Shown: one piece after another, positions 46,881 to 58,397 of the stretch
Layout of the letters: the number at the start of each line of letters is the position of its first letter
How positions within the stretch are numbered: position 1 is the first letter of the stretch
Source of the DNA: Diatrype stigma
Lineage: Eukaryota > Ascomycota > Sordariomycetes > Xylariales > Diatrypaceae
Length of the DNA: 64,000 bases
Assembly (NCBI GenBank): GCA_022225965.2
Contig: JAKJXP020000153.1
Location: 1 to 64,000, forward strand
Direction of reading: 5' to 3'
Notes under the pieces: model-generated
Seen by the model: only the letters and a program-made list of their open reading frames with translations
The model's database searches: none
Told to the model about the DNA's origin: nothing
Translations under genes and position numbers: made by a program

Positions 46881-47639
46881 GGTGATGTTCTTCTTCTTCT
46901 TTTCTTGACTAGGCAAGAATAGCAGAGATGGGGATAGTTGAGGTTGAGGGGGAAGGGAGAAGAATGCGGAAAGAAAGGAAAGAAGAAGTTCAAGTGGTGG
47001 AAAGCGTTCGGCGCGAAAATTAGGTGGTCCCTCGTCCTGGCGATTGACTGAAGCAAAAGTTCACGAAGATTGCATCCCACCTTGTGAAAAATATCACTTT
47101 TGTGGGAACAGCTACTGCAAACACCGAACGGTAGTGTGCGTTTGCCCTCGCTAAAATTGATAGCTATAGTGGCGCTAGGCTTATCAGTGATAAGATAATG
47201 TTATAGTACCTAGATACCTATATGTACCTACCTCAAGCCGGACGTCCTGACATCAAGCACCTGCAGACTGCAGCAGCTGGCAGTTCGGCTGCAGCCCTGG
47301 AGATCGGGGGCGGGCTGGCGGGCTGGCGGGCGGGGGCTTCTCTTATTACCTAAGCTGGAGGTTCCGTTGAATCCAAAAAAGCATGGGACTCCACAGACCG
47401 GCAGATCGGAGGATCATTGGGCTTACCTAAGGCTTGGCATTGAAAGTTCACAGGCCAATGCAGGTGTCAATCGCCCATCGCCAATCGCCAATTTAGTGAC
47501 GGGATGCAGCAAAAAGTTGATCCAAGTCCGGGTACTTCGAAGATAGCCACGATAGCCACGATAGACCGACATAGACCGACTTCACGCCCTTGAAGCTCAA
47601 CCACGCGCCGAGTTCGGGATATCCCAGACACCGTCCACC
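46881..47639. promoter_or_regulatory. shared divergent promoter region of RPS0 and mitochondrial uS15m genes
   Basis: 759 bp separate the two start codons. The RPS0 side is pyrimidine-rich on the coding strand (46920-47000). The middle holds TACCTA motifs (47207-47235) and a GC-rich GGGCTGGCGGGCTGGCGGGCG stretch-like repeat near 47312, and the uS15m side has GATAGCCAC/GATAGACCGAC tandem repeats (47541-47582). No specific factor site is identifiable. Confidence 0.5.
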
Positions 47640-48657
47640 ATGCCACCCCGGATACCAGGCGTCCAACGCCTTGGTACAGCATCCCGTGAGCCTCCCCGAA
47701 CTGTCTGACTTTACTCTACGTATACTCGATAACCCCGAGTCAACGTCAACTCGTGTAGCTTAGGTCATACGTATTAAGATTGAGATGCCTATTGCCTACT
47801 TACCAGCATACTAACCACCACGCGAACACGCAGTATGTCTACGACCAGCCCTATCCAAACCCTCGGCTTCGCCCCGACTACTCCTCCCCCTCACCCAGAC
47901 GGCCTCGCTGTCGCAGAAGGAGAAGAAGCGGCTCGCGAAGCAGGACCCATACCGGTGGGCGCAGATGCAGCAGCGGAAGAACACGCACCTGGAGCGGCGG
48001 GCGGTGCTGGAGGCCGAGCGGGCCGCGTCCCGGGGCGATCCCGTCCGGGGGCTGACGACGCCCTTCGTCGAATCGCTCGACTCGGCGGGCCAGGCGCCCC
48101 TGTCGAAGGCGCCCCTCGACGACAACGGCAACCCGATCGCGGAGCCGCACCCGCTGCCGACGTCGCCGCACCTCCTCAACAACCTGGTCCACCAGGACGA
48201 GCTCGAGGCCGCGCTCGCCAACGCCTACGAGCTGACGCGGAAGGACTTCATTGAACTCGACAAGGCGCAATCACCACCACAAACCCCCGGGGCAGAAGAA
48301 GGGGGGGGAGCTGGGAGAGTGGTAGCAGAAGCAGAAGCGAGAAAACGCGCGGGAGCGGGAGAGCTTGAAAGCGAACTCGACGGCACGGTCTCGATCGCGG
48401 CCGAGGCGGCCGCGCGCGCCGACCCGGACAAGACGCGGCTCATGTGGGAGGCGCAGGAGGCGGCGCACGCCAAGGCCGCCGAGGCCCTCCGGCGCATCGT
48501 GCACCTGGACGCGGGGTCGGCCCGGGACCGGAAGCTGGCGAACGTGCGGCGGATCGTCGAGACGTTCGGGCGGCACGTGACCGATGCGGACCCGGCCATC
48601 CCGCCGCGGGCGCCGGCGCGGGGCTACGAGCCGAAGGTGGTGGGCGAGGGTGCGGTC

Positions 48658-48716
<59 letters not shown>

Positions 48717-49014
48717 CGAAGGTGAAGGCGAGGCGCAGCCCGCCAAGCCGGTGCGCGCCGGCCCCGACACGGGCTCCAGCGAGGTGCAGATCGCGCTGCT
48801 GACGGCCAAGATCCGCGCCCTCGCCAACGCGCTCGAGACGGGCCGCGGCTACAGGGACAAGGTCGGCAAGCGCAACTTGCGCCTGCTGGTCCACCGCCGC
48901 CAGCGCCTGCTGCAGTACATGGAGCGCAAGGAGCGCGGCAGCGGCCGCTGGACGCACCTCGTCGAGACGCTCGGGCTGAGCGAGGCGACGTATAAGGGCC
49001 AGATCACGCTGTAG
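47640..49014 (+). CDS. MRPS15: mitochondrial small-subunit ribosomal protein uS15m
   Basis: Two exons: 47640-47685 and 47834-49014, 408 aa. A GTGAGC donor and a textbook TACTAAC...ACGCAG acceptor join MPPRIPGVQRLGTAS to LCLRPALSKPSASPRLLL, giving a basic, amphipathic mitochondrial presequence. The ATG at 47835 is in another frame and is not the start. After a charged helical region (QKEKKRLAKQDPYRWAQ) the protein has a variable middle, a Gly-Glu dipeptide tract, and the S15 signature from about residue 325 (DTGSSEVQIALLTAKIRAL ... RNLRLLVHRRQRLLQYM). uS15 binds helices of the small-subunit rRNA early in assembly. The Gly-Glu tract comes from a GGTGAG microsatellite and precedes the RNA-binding fold directly. 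The coding sequence is very GC-rich. Confidence 0.93.
48655..48732 (+). repeat. GGTGAG hexanucleotide microsatellite in the uS15m gene
   Basis: About nine near-perfect GGTGAG units followed by GGCGAA/GGTGAA variants encode a Gly-Glu dipeptide run of about 26 residues. The hexamer unit preserves the frame when copies are gained or lost. Confidence 0.95.
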
Positions 49015-49622
49015 TTTTGTATTTCGGCAGTGATGTTAGTGGTGGTGGCGGTGGTCGTGCGCGTAGTAGTTAGTAGCTTCTGCGCATGTTATATATACAC
49101 GGGCTCGGGCTCAGACAAGCTCTGCGGCATTGTAAAGGTGTACCGCTATAAACAGGTTGGCGAGATGACCAAACAAAAACAGAAAGCAGAGCAGGGCAAG
49201 GCGATATACTTTGTGTAAAACCACCCTTCTACTACCTACGACCTGTAGCTACTATGTACAATACAACACCAGGCTTGCCTGCGTGCATGCGTCAACGCAA
49301 CACAGACACAGACACACACACATACACACAAATCAAACCTAACGAACTATTCTGGGCATATCTACAAGTAGTCAAGTCAATTCTTTCTTTTCCTCATTCT
49401 AAGTATCCCGTGATTGGCTATCGTCTCTGGCAGGCGGGCGACATCGTTGGGGGGATCGGGCACAATTTCGAAGGAGGCTCGTTGTTTTGTCATTTGGTAT
49501 TTCTCCGGTTCATTATTTCTACAAAAGCTGGAAAAGACAGGGGCAAAATAAGCAATGCAAACGCGAACTCCGGACAACCACACATTGGGAAAGCACAGCA
49601 CAGCACAGCACAGCAGGGAAGA
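49015..49622. other. intergenic between convergent uS15m and VMA6 genes
   Basis: Short 3' flanks of two convergent genes, with ACAC-rich and CAGCA-type short repeats near 49305-49330 and 49597-49615. No gene is supported. Confidence 0.6.
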
Positions 49623-51056
49623 TCAGAAAACGCTGATGTAGTTTCCGATCCGCTCTTTCTGGTTCTGCGCTATGCACTCGGCGATCCACGTGATGTTGCG
49701 GATTTCCTAACTCGATGGTTAGTAGGAACGCTCCTATAGGGTAGAACGGAATGGGTATATATGAAACGTGGCAGAGCAGAGCAGAATGCAACAGAACAGA
49801 ACGGGGATGAAGTCGACAGAACGGAAATAGGGAGCATCTCGCTCGCCGCGACGTACCTGTTCCCTCAGCTTGACCCACGCGTAGACGATAGCGAAGCTGA
49901 ACTGCCTCGTGAAGGCCGTCTTGGAGATCTCCATCTCCTTCTGGTAGAACATATCCTCGAGGCTCTTCTCGTTGCCGCCGCCGCCGCCGGCCATGTTGCC
50001 CGGCCCCGCGGGACCGCCGCCCAGGCCGGCGGCGTCGAAGAAGGTCTTGTAGTCGGACACGCCGTCGACGGCGAGGCGCACGCCCTCGAAGTCGTCGGCG
50101 CGCGACAGCATCAGGGTGCCCTCGGGGTAGAGCTTGCCGAAGGCCGGGTAGAGCTTGTTGCGGTCGGCCTTGGCCAGGTCGGTGCCGAAGGAGTTGAGGG
50201 TGATGTTGATGGCGCGGCGGTCGGCCTCGAACTCGAGGATCTCGCTCATGACCTCGGCGGTGGGGGTGCCGGCCATGTCGGGGTGGGTGTTGACGAAGGC
50301 GTGGAAGTCCTCGAGGTAGTTCTTGTAGAGCGTGTTGCGGACGATCTCGATGTTGAGCTCGTCGAGGTCCTGGTGGCTCAGGCTGCCCTTGAAGTAGGGG
50401 GCCAGCGGGGTCTCGATCAGCACGCTGTTGTACAGCTCCTCGATGTTGGTGGCAACGCAGAGCACCGGCATGGTCTCGAACCAGCCGAGCGGGTGGCACC
50501 GCTCCAGCAGCTCGCGGGTGTCGCGCTCGTGCAGCGTGCCCGTGATGAGCAGCGCCACGTTGTCGATCATGTACCCGTACGTCACGTAGTCGAGGAAGCG
50601 GGCCAGCGCGCCCACGGCGTTCGCCCGCACGTACCGGAACTCGGACACGAGCTTGTCGGTCGTCTTGGACGCGAGGCTCGAGGTCGACGGGTTCGGCGGG
50701 AGCGAGGCCAGGAAGTCGCCGTACGCCGGGCCCAGCTGCAGCTTCAGGTCGTCGATGGTCTCGCACTGCGTCAGGTTGCTGTAGTTGGCGCCGGTCAGGA
50801 GGCCGTTCCGGTAGCCCCGGACGATGCCCTCGATGTAGCTGTTCTCCCGGTGTTTGTGTGGTCAGCCCCAGCCAGTCTGCTGCATTCCATTGCATTACAT
50901 CGTGCTTCGTGAAGAAACCACAGCCACTTCAAGTTGGTAGCAAGCATAGCAGCCAACAGCTAACTAACTTGACCACCTACTTCGTACATGGCTTGCTCTC
51001 CCAGATCCCAGGATAGGTACATACCCATTATCCACGTTGAAGAAGAGGCCCTCCAT
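49623..51056 (-). CDS. VMA6: V-type proton ATPase subunit d (Vma6)
   Basis: Three exons: 51056-51025, 50838-49857 and 49706-49623, 365 aa. The first exon encodes only MEGLFFNVDNG and joins YIEGIVRGYRNGLLTGANY after a 186-nt intron; the last encodes EIRNITWIAECIAQNQ to the terminal YISVF. The body carries family hallmarks: NLTQCETIDDLKLQLGPAYG, VTYGYMIDNVALLITGTLHE, CHPLGWFETMPVL, LAPYFKGSLSHQDLDELNIE. Subunit d sits on the cytoplasmic face of the V0 sector and couples the central stalk to the proteolipid ring, so it is needed for vacuolar acidification. A Gly-rich loop (GGGPAGPGNMAGGGGGN) is inserted near the C-terminal part. The gene is divergent from NOP58. A long plus-strand ORF (49761-50912) is only its GC-rich shadow. 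Confidence 0.97.
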
Positions 51057-51839
51057 CTTGGGTTGGGGGGCTGTTGGTATAGCTGTTTAACAAGGAATCA
51101 ATCAATCAATCAAAGGAAAGCCCCTTTGTACGAAAGACGACTAATGCAGCTTAAAGATAGGTACTTAGGTAGGTAAATAGCTGGAGGTATATGGATGGAT
51201 GCCTGCTTCCAAAGTAAATAGAACGGAGTAATACGTCAGATCAACGGTCTGACGGTTAAACAGATGTTGCCCTGTAGGTAGGTAGGTATGCGCATGTATG
51301 TAGTACCTGCTTAAGGGTAGCTAGGTAGGTTGGCTGGTTGGGTATGTATTGTACCTACTTCGTACGTAGGTAACTAAGCCAATGTTAGCAGCACATGCAT
51401 GAAGTCAGAGTCTCAGTTCAGTATCCCCCGGCCGTTAACCTCCAGTTCCAGCCTTCAGGGGCTAAGACTGCACCTACCTAGCTCAATACAGCATTAGCGC
51501 ATGCAATCAGGTCGCGGACAGCACTGGAGGTTATCGTAGCTGGGAGTTCCTTATCAACGGATCGAAACTTAGCAAGTGGCCAATCAGACCAAAGCCGAAC
51601 TTTAACCAGCAGCTTCGAAGGCTCCGCCGGTAGAAAAAAAATTGTTCAACCTTTCCGTCTTGCAGCAGCTGCTCGGCTTAAATTTTAGAGGACCTGACCT
51701 GACCTTCTCCAGAGCAGCCTCCAACCCCAAACCAGCCGCTTCTTTTCTCAGCAACAACCTCTCGATCCAATATCGCTGAGTTGAGGGAAGCTGCCCAGGA
51801 CGACAATCAATTGATTTGTACTCCTGATCATCTGCGAAA
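51057..51839. promoter_or_regulatory. shared divergent promoter region of VMA6 and NOP58
   Basis: 783 bp between the two starts. The VMA6 side has a dense TAGGTA/TACCTA block (51160-51375) including TACTTCGTACGTAGG; the NOP58 side has CT-rich leader sequence (51690-51770). No tRNA or other gene is visible. Confidence 0.5.
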
Positions 51840-54135
51840 ATGCCCCTCTTCGTGCTCGCGGAGACGCCTGCGGGGTGAGTCCAGTTCCCGCCCGGTTCCC
51901 GTCGCGCTCGCTGCGGCGACCTCCTTTATCGCATCTGTATACTGACGACGGCGTGATGATAGCTATGGTCTGTTCAAGGCGAAGGACAAGAAGCTCCTGT
52001 CCCGCGATGACATCTCCGCACAGCTCAATGGCGCCGATGCCATAAACTCTATGTAAGTTTGGTCCCACCGTCCAGCATTCACTCTATCGGTCTACAAACA
52101 AGACCGTATCACGAGAGCTCAAGGCAATGCTAACCAGGATTTACCTCTTAGGTTTTCGCTCAAGAAGATGGTGAAATTCGAGGACTCTGCACAGGCCCTT
52201 GCTGAATACACTTCCTTAACTGAGGGCAAAGTCACGCCTATGCTCCAGCAGTTGCTCGACGACATCAAGGAGGAGAGAAAAGCATCGCTCGCCGTTGCCG
52301 ATCCCAAGCTTGGCGCCGCCATCAACGTCCTTCCCCAACTCAACATCTCACCCGTCTCCGATTCTTCTACCAATGAGGTCTTCCGAGCTATGAAGTCCTA
52401 TCTTCCCGAGCTATTCCCCGAGTTAGATGAGAACTACCTTGGCAACATGGCCCTGGCCCTCTCCCATTCCATCTCCCGCCATAAGCTCAAGTTTTCACCC
52501 GATAAGGTTGATGTCATGATTGTGCAGGCCATCAAGCTGCTTGATGACCTCGACAAGGAGTTGAACAACTATGCTATGCGTGTCAAGGAGTGGTACGGCT
52601 GGCATTTCCCTGAGATGGATCGCATTGTTAATGACAACCTGGCCTACGCTCGTATCATTATGGCTATGGGTACGCGAGAAAGTGCCGCCAGCACCGATCT
52701 TTCTGAGATTCTCCCAGACGATATCGAGGCCCGACTTAAGGCCGGAGCCGAAGTCAGTATGGGCACTGAGATCAATGACATGGATCTCGAGAACATCAAG
52801 CTGCTCGCTGAACAAGTTATTGGTTTCACCGAGTACCGCCAACAGCTCTCCCAATATTTGTCCTCTCGTATGAAGGCTATTGCCCCTAATCTGACGGAAA
52901 TTTTGGGTGAGCTGGTCGGAGCACGCCTCATCGCACACACCGGTTCTCTCCTGAAGTTAGCTAAGAGCCCTGGTAGCACAATCCAAATTCTCGGAGCCGA
53001 GAAAGCATTGTTCAGGGCGTTGAAGACAAAACACGATACGCCTAAGTATGGTCTCATCTACCACTCGTCTCTGGTTGGTTCAGCTACTGGAAAGAACAAG
53101 GGCAAGATCGCCCGTATGCTGTCTGCCAAGACTGCCTTGTGTCTACGTGTCGATGCCCTCTCTGAACTAAGCTCCGAGGGAATCGATGGTGTCGATGTTG
53201 ATGTGGATGACGAGGAGAGGGCCGAGATGGGTATTCGATTACGCGCCGGATTAGAAGATAAGCTACGAAAGCTTGAGGGCAGACCCCTACTATCCAAGGG
53301 TACTCGGATCGCCCCTAACGGTGCCACACCCTCAAAGTTTGAGGTCAAGCCGTCTCGTAGCTATAACGCCGATGCCGACGCTCCCGCTACCGACTCGAAG
53401 AAATCGAAGAAGCCTTTGATACAAGAAGTCGAAGACACTCCTATGGCAGACGCAGAGAGCGAGGAAGAAGACTCGGAGGAAGAAGAGGAGTCAGATGCCG
53501 AGATGGATGGCACAGAGAATGGTAAAGTCACCTCATCTTCCTTCCCACCTCGATCCCCCACCATCTCCACCGCCTCGGACGACACCGAGTCTATAGCTTC
53601 ACCCCCTTCGAAGCCGTGGCAATCTTCGATCGTCGGAGCCACTCGGGAAGCCAAGGTTGCTCGCAAAAAGGAGCGCCATCTGAGGAACTTAGCATTGGCT
53701 GACGAACGAGCAGCGAAACGCAAGGAGAAGAAGGAGAAAGAAGCACGGAGAATCGCTCGAGAGGAGAAGCGTAGGGCCAAGAAGGACCAGGAGAAGCGCA
53801 GAGCCACTGGAAGTGACGATGTCGCTCCCGCCACTCCCAAGCCCGAGACGCCCGCTAAGCTTTCCGACGCGGACCTAGCGCGGTTAGCAGAGCAGGCTGG
53901 TGTCTCGGTTACTAAGTTCAAGCGCAAGTACGAGCGTGGGGACATCAAGATGGACGGTGCTGGATCTCCTCAAGTCGTCAGCAAGAAAGACTTGAAGAAG
54001 CAAAGGAAGGAGGAGGCCAAGAAGGCTGCGGTTGCGACGGATGATGCATCGTCGGGCAAGAAGCGGAAGCACGCGGAAGAGGACACGACAGACAAGAAGA
54101 GCAAGAAGAAGTCCAAGAAGGAGAAGGCCTCGTAG
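51840..54135 (+). CDS. NOP58: nucleolar protein NOP58 (box C/D snoRNP core)
   Basis: Three exons: 51840-51874, 51963-52052 and 52152-54135, 702 aa. The first two exons give [24 protein letters not shown] and ...[20 protein letters not shown], all in phase, with TGCTAAC branch points. Domains in order: NOP5NT (1-70), coiled-coil NOSIC region (around [15 protein letters not shown]) and the Nop domain ([41 protein letters not shown]). The tail is long and charged: an acidic block ([18 protein letters not shown]), a Lys/Arg/Glu helix, then KKE/KKSKK repeats ending KKEKAS. Nop58 pairs with Nop56 and fibrillarin on box C/D snoRNAs to guide rRNA 2'-O-methylation. It is longer than the roughly 510-600 aa usual for the family as I recall it, and the excess lies in the disordered tail. 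Confidence 0.97.
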
Positions 54136-55979
54136 TAAACACCGGGCTGGGCAACTCGCCTTCTCTTTTTCTCGGCACTTCGTTTCCTCTGTACCATACG
54201 GGTCTGTGTCTACACGGTGTTCTTGTTTTGCGAAAACCTTTTTGGCTGGCTGGTGGCGTTCCGGATATGCGGCATACCAAGGCGTTGAAATCATAGTTGA
54301 TCTCTTCGGATGTCGATAGTTACTTGATCTGATAGTCTATCTGCTACTGTTGTAATGAAGAAGAAAAAGCAGCTAATCTGACTTGTATTGTTGACGAAAG
54401 AGCAAAGTGAAGACGAACACGTATGTGCTTGTGTATCCGTCGTGGTATGTTCTTTGGAGACGCCCTAGCCCCCTGCTGTTTGATTGAAGCGCTAGTCGTA
54501 GTTATCTGCCAGGCCGACATTGATATATGCAAGGCTATCAATACGCATCTTGTATTTCATAGGTCTGGCTGAGACGATAGCAAGTGAGGTGCCCATTCCT
54601 AGCAGCCAGGTAGGAAGGTCTATCCACCCGAGCGAACAAGTATCTAGAGAAATACCTATGCAGTAGAACCCTACCCAACAGATCAGGTCTCGACGGATTG
54701 CCCCATGCCCATGCCTCCCTTACACGTCAAAGCTTACCGTAAGGACAATCTAGTCCGCTTCCATCACCAGACATAGACCAATAGAGACCGCTCGCGTCCA
54801 AGTCCAGCTACGAATCGGGGGGTGGCTGCTTGCTCAATACCTAGGTACCTACTGTAGAATGGGACTGATAGCTTTGACTACAACAATGCGTTAGTCAACA
54901 GGCACGCCCGTGATTATTCGGGTATTCGAGCTTTGAATAATACTGATGGGTAATTTCCGGAATACGATACACCCACCTCAGAGGTCACCTTAAATAGCAA
55001 AATAAAAGATTCACACACCAAGCTAAAGTGGAGGTGCAGTTCCAGATGTCCCCTTGGGATCGTGGTTCACCCGCCAAAACTGATGTTACCGAAAAACTGA
55101 TCTTGTGGGGTCCTGAAAGGGAGGAAACAAGACAACCTTTCGACGGTACTGGGTTCGAAACCCGGTACCAGGGCTTTTGCTTTTTCTTTTTCTTTTTTTT
55201 TTTTTCTTGCTTCTTTTTCGACCCGTCCCTCAGGTTGATACATTCCTTACCCAGCCCTGGCCCTGGTACCTTCCTATCATTATTACTCCCTTGTCACATC
55301 CGTTTCTTCGCAAACCACTTGCCACTCAGGTATTAGGGCAACCTTCGTATTAACAACAGTCTGAAACCTAACCTTCCAGGATTTCCAGGAAACGCAGAAG
55401 CCGTACGAACCTGTATAAACACCCCCCATGAACCCCTAGAGGGATCACGTAACACCATAGGGGACATCAAGATCCTAGGTTTGCATTGCTTCGACAGCGG
55501 CTGATACTTGAGTAACACCCCTCATATAACGATGGTAGTAACAGTGAAAATAACAACAACAATGACGCCCACCGCAGGAGAACAAACAGAGGAACATCTG
55601 ACTATGGGGCCAGTCGAACCCCACCGAATTTCCAAGCGCCGTTCCAATCACCGCACCGACTGTCCCATCTCGCCGTTCTTGACGTCCTGCTGCCCTGGCA
55701 GGGCACCTTCCACCCGCGGTCACATCATGATGGAGCCATCACAGCGGCATGGACTTCGCGCTGGCGATTGCTATGGGTGCTCAGAGCCAGGTACTCGAGG
55801 CCAGGAAGGATAGGGTGGGCGGATGGGTGTAGGGCATCCTGCAGACGCCCATTTGACACATCTTGATGAGACTCCGAGGTAAGCATGAGTGAGAGAAGCT
55901 CTCCGGGCCAGACGGGCTTGAACAGCGGAGGGGATCATTAGATGGTCTTCAATGGCCTCTATGCGCTCAGATTTGCGAA
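54136..55979. other. intergenic, no gene seen
   Basis: 3' flanks of NOP58 and of the unknown minus-strand gene. It contains a palindromic CCTAGGTACC motif near 54841 and a strong hairpin plus T-tract near 55145-55205 (listed separately). Short ORFs up to about 100 codons look random. Confidence 0.55.
55145..55205 (+). other. hairpin with tRNA B-box-like loop followed by T-rich tract
   Basis: A nine-pair stem (GGTACTGGG with CCCGGTACC, one G-T pair) closes the loop TTCGAAA at 55145-55169. The core GGTTCGAAACC resembles a Pol III B box / T arm, and a T-rich tract at 55175-55205 could terminate Pol III. I could not find a matching 5' acceptor strand or A box, so this is not called a tRNA. Confidence 0.4.
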
Positions 55980-57986
55980 CTAAGCCAATTGTTTACTCAA
56001 AATCACGGTTATGAGCAACCCTGGCGTAAACTCTTTTCGCAGGTTGTCGCTCGCGCCTTTTCCTTTCAGCACGAAGTAGCACGAAAGTCCCGCAACCGTC
56101 TCTGTTACCTCGAGAGACATGGTGGTGGTGTCCACGTCGAATGGTTCCGTAAGACGAGAAGGTGTGTACCACCGGCTCGGAGTTTTGCCTACCAATTCTG
56201 TATATTGATTTCCACGGAACCATATATTGCCGGCAACGACATTGATTGCGTCTGCATGGTCACGATCCAGGTTGAGTTCTCTCAAAATATCGTAATATAC
56301 ACAGATCCCACTGTGGACATTGGCTGCATAATCTTCGTTCATCGGATACTCCAAGGGCACCATTGAACCAGTGAACAACCTTGCCGCGCCCTTTGCTCCA
56401 TACCAAAGGTTCCATATTATTTCTTTGAACAGTCTTTTATGGACGAGCAGTCCTTTCGCGAGTTCTGAATCCTTCTGGTGGAGATGGACGCTGGCACATA
56501 TGTCTTCCACGGCAGTGCGCTTCATTTTGAGAGAATCTTCCACGACTAGAGGCTTTGTTAAGAGGCATAAGCAAAAGATAGAATAGGCAACGGTAGAAAT
56601 GGAAAGCCGCGATGCTGAGGCGGCGTCACATGTTTCTTTATCATACGCGGAGCTCAACTCCTTCATTATACGCCCCCACATTCCGTCGAATTTGTCAGGA
56701 TCGGTCTCCTGGTATTGCAACGCGGCTTGAAAGGCGCGTTGACGGACAGGTTGGAGTTCAGGGAATCTGCAAAAGCAGTGGTCAAGAAGACTTTGGCCGA
56801 CGAAGTTGGGCTTAGAGTCGAGAAAACGGGGATGTAGTACGGTTTGCTGTACAGCAAAGAGTCCAAGCAGCTCCGCGAAGCTCTCGCGAAGCTCGGGCGA
56901 CGTGATCAGTTGCTGAAACTGATCTCCAGAACATCGAAAAGGCAAGAATCCCAATCTAACCTTCCCGAAGGACCAGGAGCAACCTCCAATTGTATCCCAG
57001 AAGCGCCAAAACGTAGCTTGTGTGCCGCTTGGTGTATGATATATGTTTGGCTGATGACAGCTGTTTTAGAAGCAAGATTGCTGTCCTCTGCAACAAGTCG
57101 TATTATCAACCGCCTAGGGGTGTGGAACTGAGAAGAAAATATGTTGACTCCGTCTGGTGATACTATCATCACTCGAACGCCGAGTAACCAATCCTATAAA
57201 CGTTAGCATAAAGTTGATAGAGGTCTGGTATCTGTGAATACTATGCGAGGAAATGTGGACTACGAAAATACTCTAGTAACGCGTTAGCAATACTGTCAAG
57301 ATTGCATCAATCCTCACTACGATTGACCTAACCTTATGTCATTGTGGAATATGGTTTACTTACAACAGATATTGCGGCGATGATAGAAGGTCCTACTCGA
57401 CCCTGTATCTCCAGAGACTCATTCGCCCCCTCTCTTAGATGTGAAATCAGATATAAGACTTTTGCTATATCTGAAGGTTGAGGCAACCCTCGGCTCCTGG
57501 GTCCTGACAGATCGAAAGGATCAAGTAATCTCATAAACCCTTCCACCTTCGTGGGAAAGCCCGTGCTAGCAAAGGTGCCGGAACACGCACGAACAAGTCT
57601 GAGCCACTCTATCTGAGATGGAGTAAGGTGTTCCGGAGCTTTAGCTAACGCGGTCAAGTGATACATGATTTCGGCAGCTTTTTCGTCGTTCCAGGCTTCT
57701 GCCAGCGCTGCGCACAAGCTCAACAAGCTCATGCCCTCGTCGGTTGTCTCTAGGTCTCGGGCAAGGCTCTTGATGCCGAACTCAAACCAAAGGCTATCTT
57801 CCAAGGAGCGGGTAAACCGTTGCCCAAGTGACATTTGATGTGGAATGCATTGCTCCAAGTCATCTAAATGGATTTCCAACTACCGATCAGCTATCAATTG
57901 TCGGGATTGAAACATCGTAAGATAGGTAGTCATACGCAAATAATGGGGAAGAGCGAGATACGTGAGCAATGGCTTACCAAACCCAT
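55980..57986 (-). CDS. uncharacterised fungal protein, multi-exon
   Basis: Proposed exons: 57986-57978, 57879-57364, 57272-57264, 57193-56984 and 56918-55980, about 560 aa. The large exons are convincing; the 9-nt first exon (MGL), the 9-nt internal exon and the junction near 56.95 kb are tentative, though the introns around the internal one each carry a GCTAAC branch point. The N-terminal part has LEIHLDDLEQCIPHQMSLG, SLWFEFGIKSLARDL and EWLRLVRACSGTFASTGFP, a pattern I associate with a widespread, unnamed family in filamentous fungi. No catalytic motif, signal peptide or clear membrane segment is seen; the C-terminal half is alpha-helical by eye (RLFKEIIWNLWYGAKGAARLF). The function is unknown. 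A frameshifted or decaying gene is the alternative at the 56.95 kb junction. Confidence 0.7.
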
Positions 57987-58397
57987 CAAGCCCCCCTAAG
58001 AATATAACCCAGCCTCCACCATATTAGAACTAAAGCCCCTGAACAAAAAGACTTAGTGCTAGCCCCTTAAATCAAAGCCCAATGTCATTGACGAGTAACT
58101 AGACAGAAAGGATATCCTTGACATCCCTTTGTTAAGAATGATGGATGGGCATTCTTAGTGCGGAATGTTGTGGCTTGGTGTCAATGACGTCGTGCTCAAA
58201 CATCTAGCCATCATCATACCGCCGCTAAGACGTACGGCCTGAGAAACTCTATATGTAATGACCCTGGTCGTATAATACTCATCTATTGAATACCATTTCA
58301 CATTTCAAACTACCTTTTCTCCAAGCGCGTTGGATTCTTCTCCAAGGATCTTTTCTTCTCTGCCGCGAGAGAGACCCTCTCCCCCACCACCCCGCGA
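57987..58397. other. divergent intergenic region
   Basis: 411 bp between the tentative start of the unknown minus-strand gene and the FAD oxidoreductase. No clear TATA box. CT-rich sequence lies just before 58398. Confidence 0.5.

Noticed and set aside
47835..48254. ATG at 47835 as start of a 139-codon protein
   Set aside because: The frame conflicts with the uS15m reading frame; a strong branch point and acceptor at 47807-47833 plus the exon at 47640 explain the locus better.
49761..50912. 383-codon plus-strand ORF and a 458-codon minus-strand ORF in the same place
   Set aside because: Both overlap VMA6, whose exons carry clear family motifs in another frame; the openness comes from GC-ending codons.
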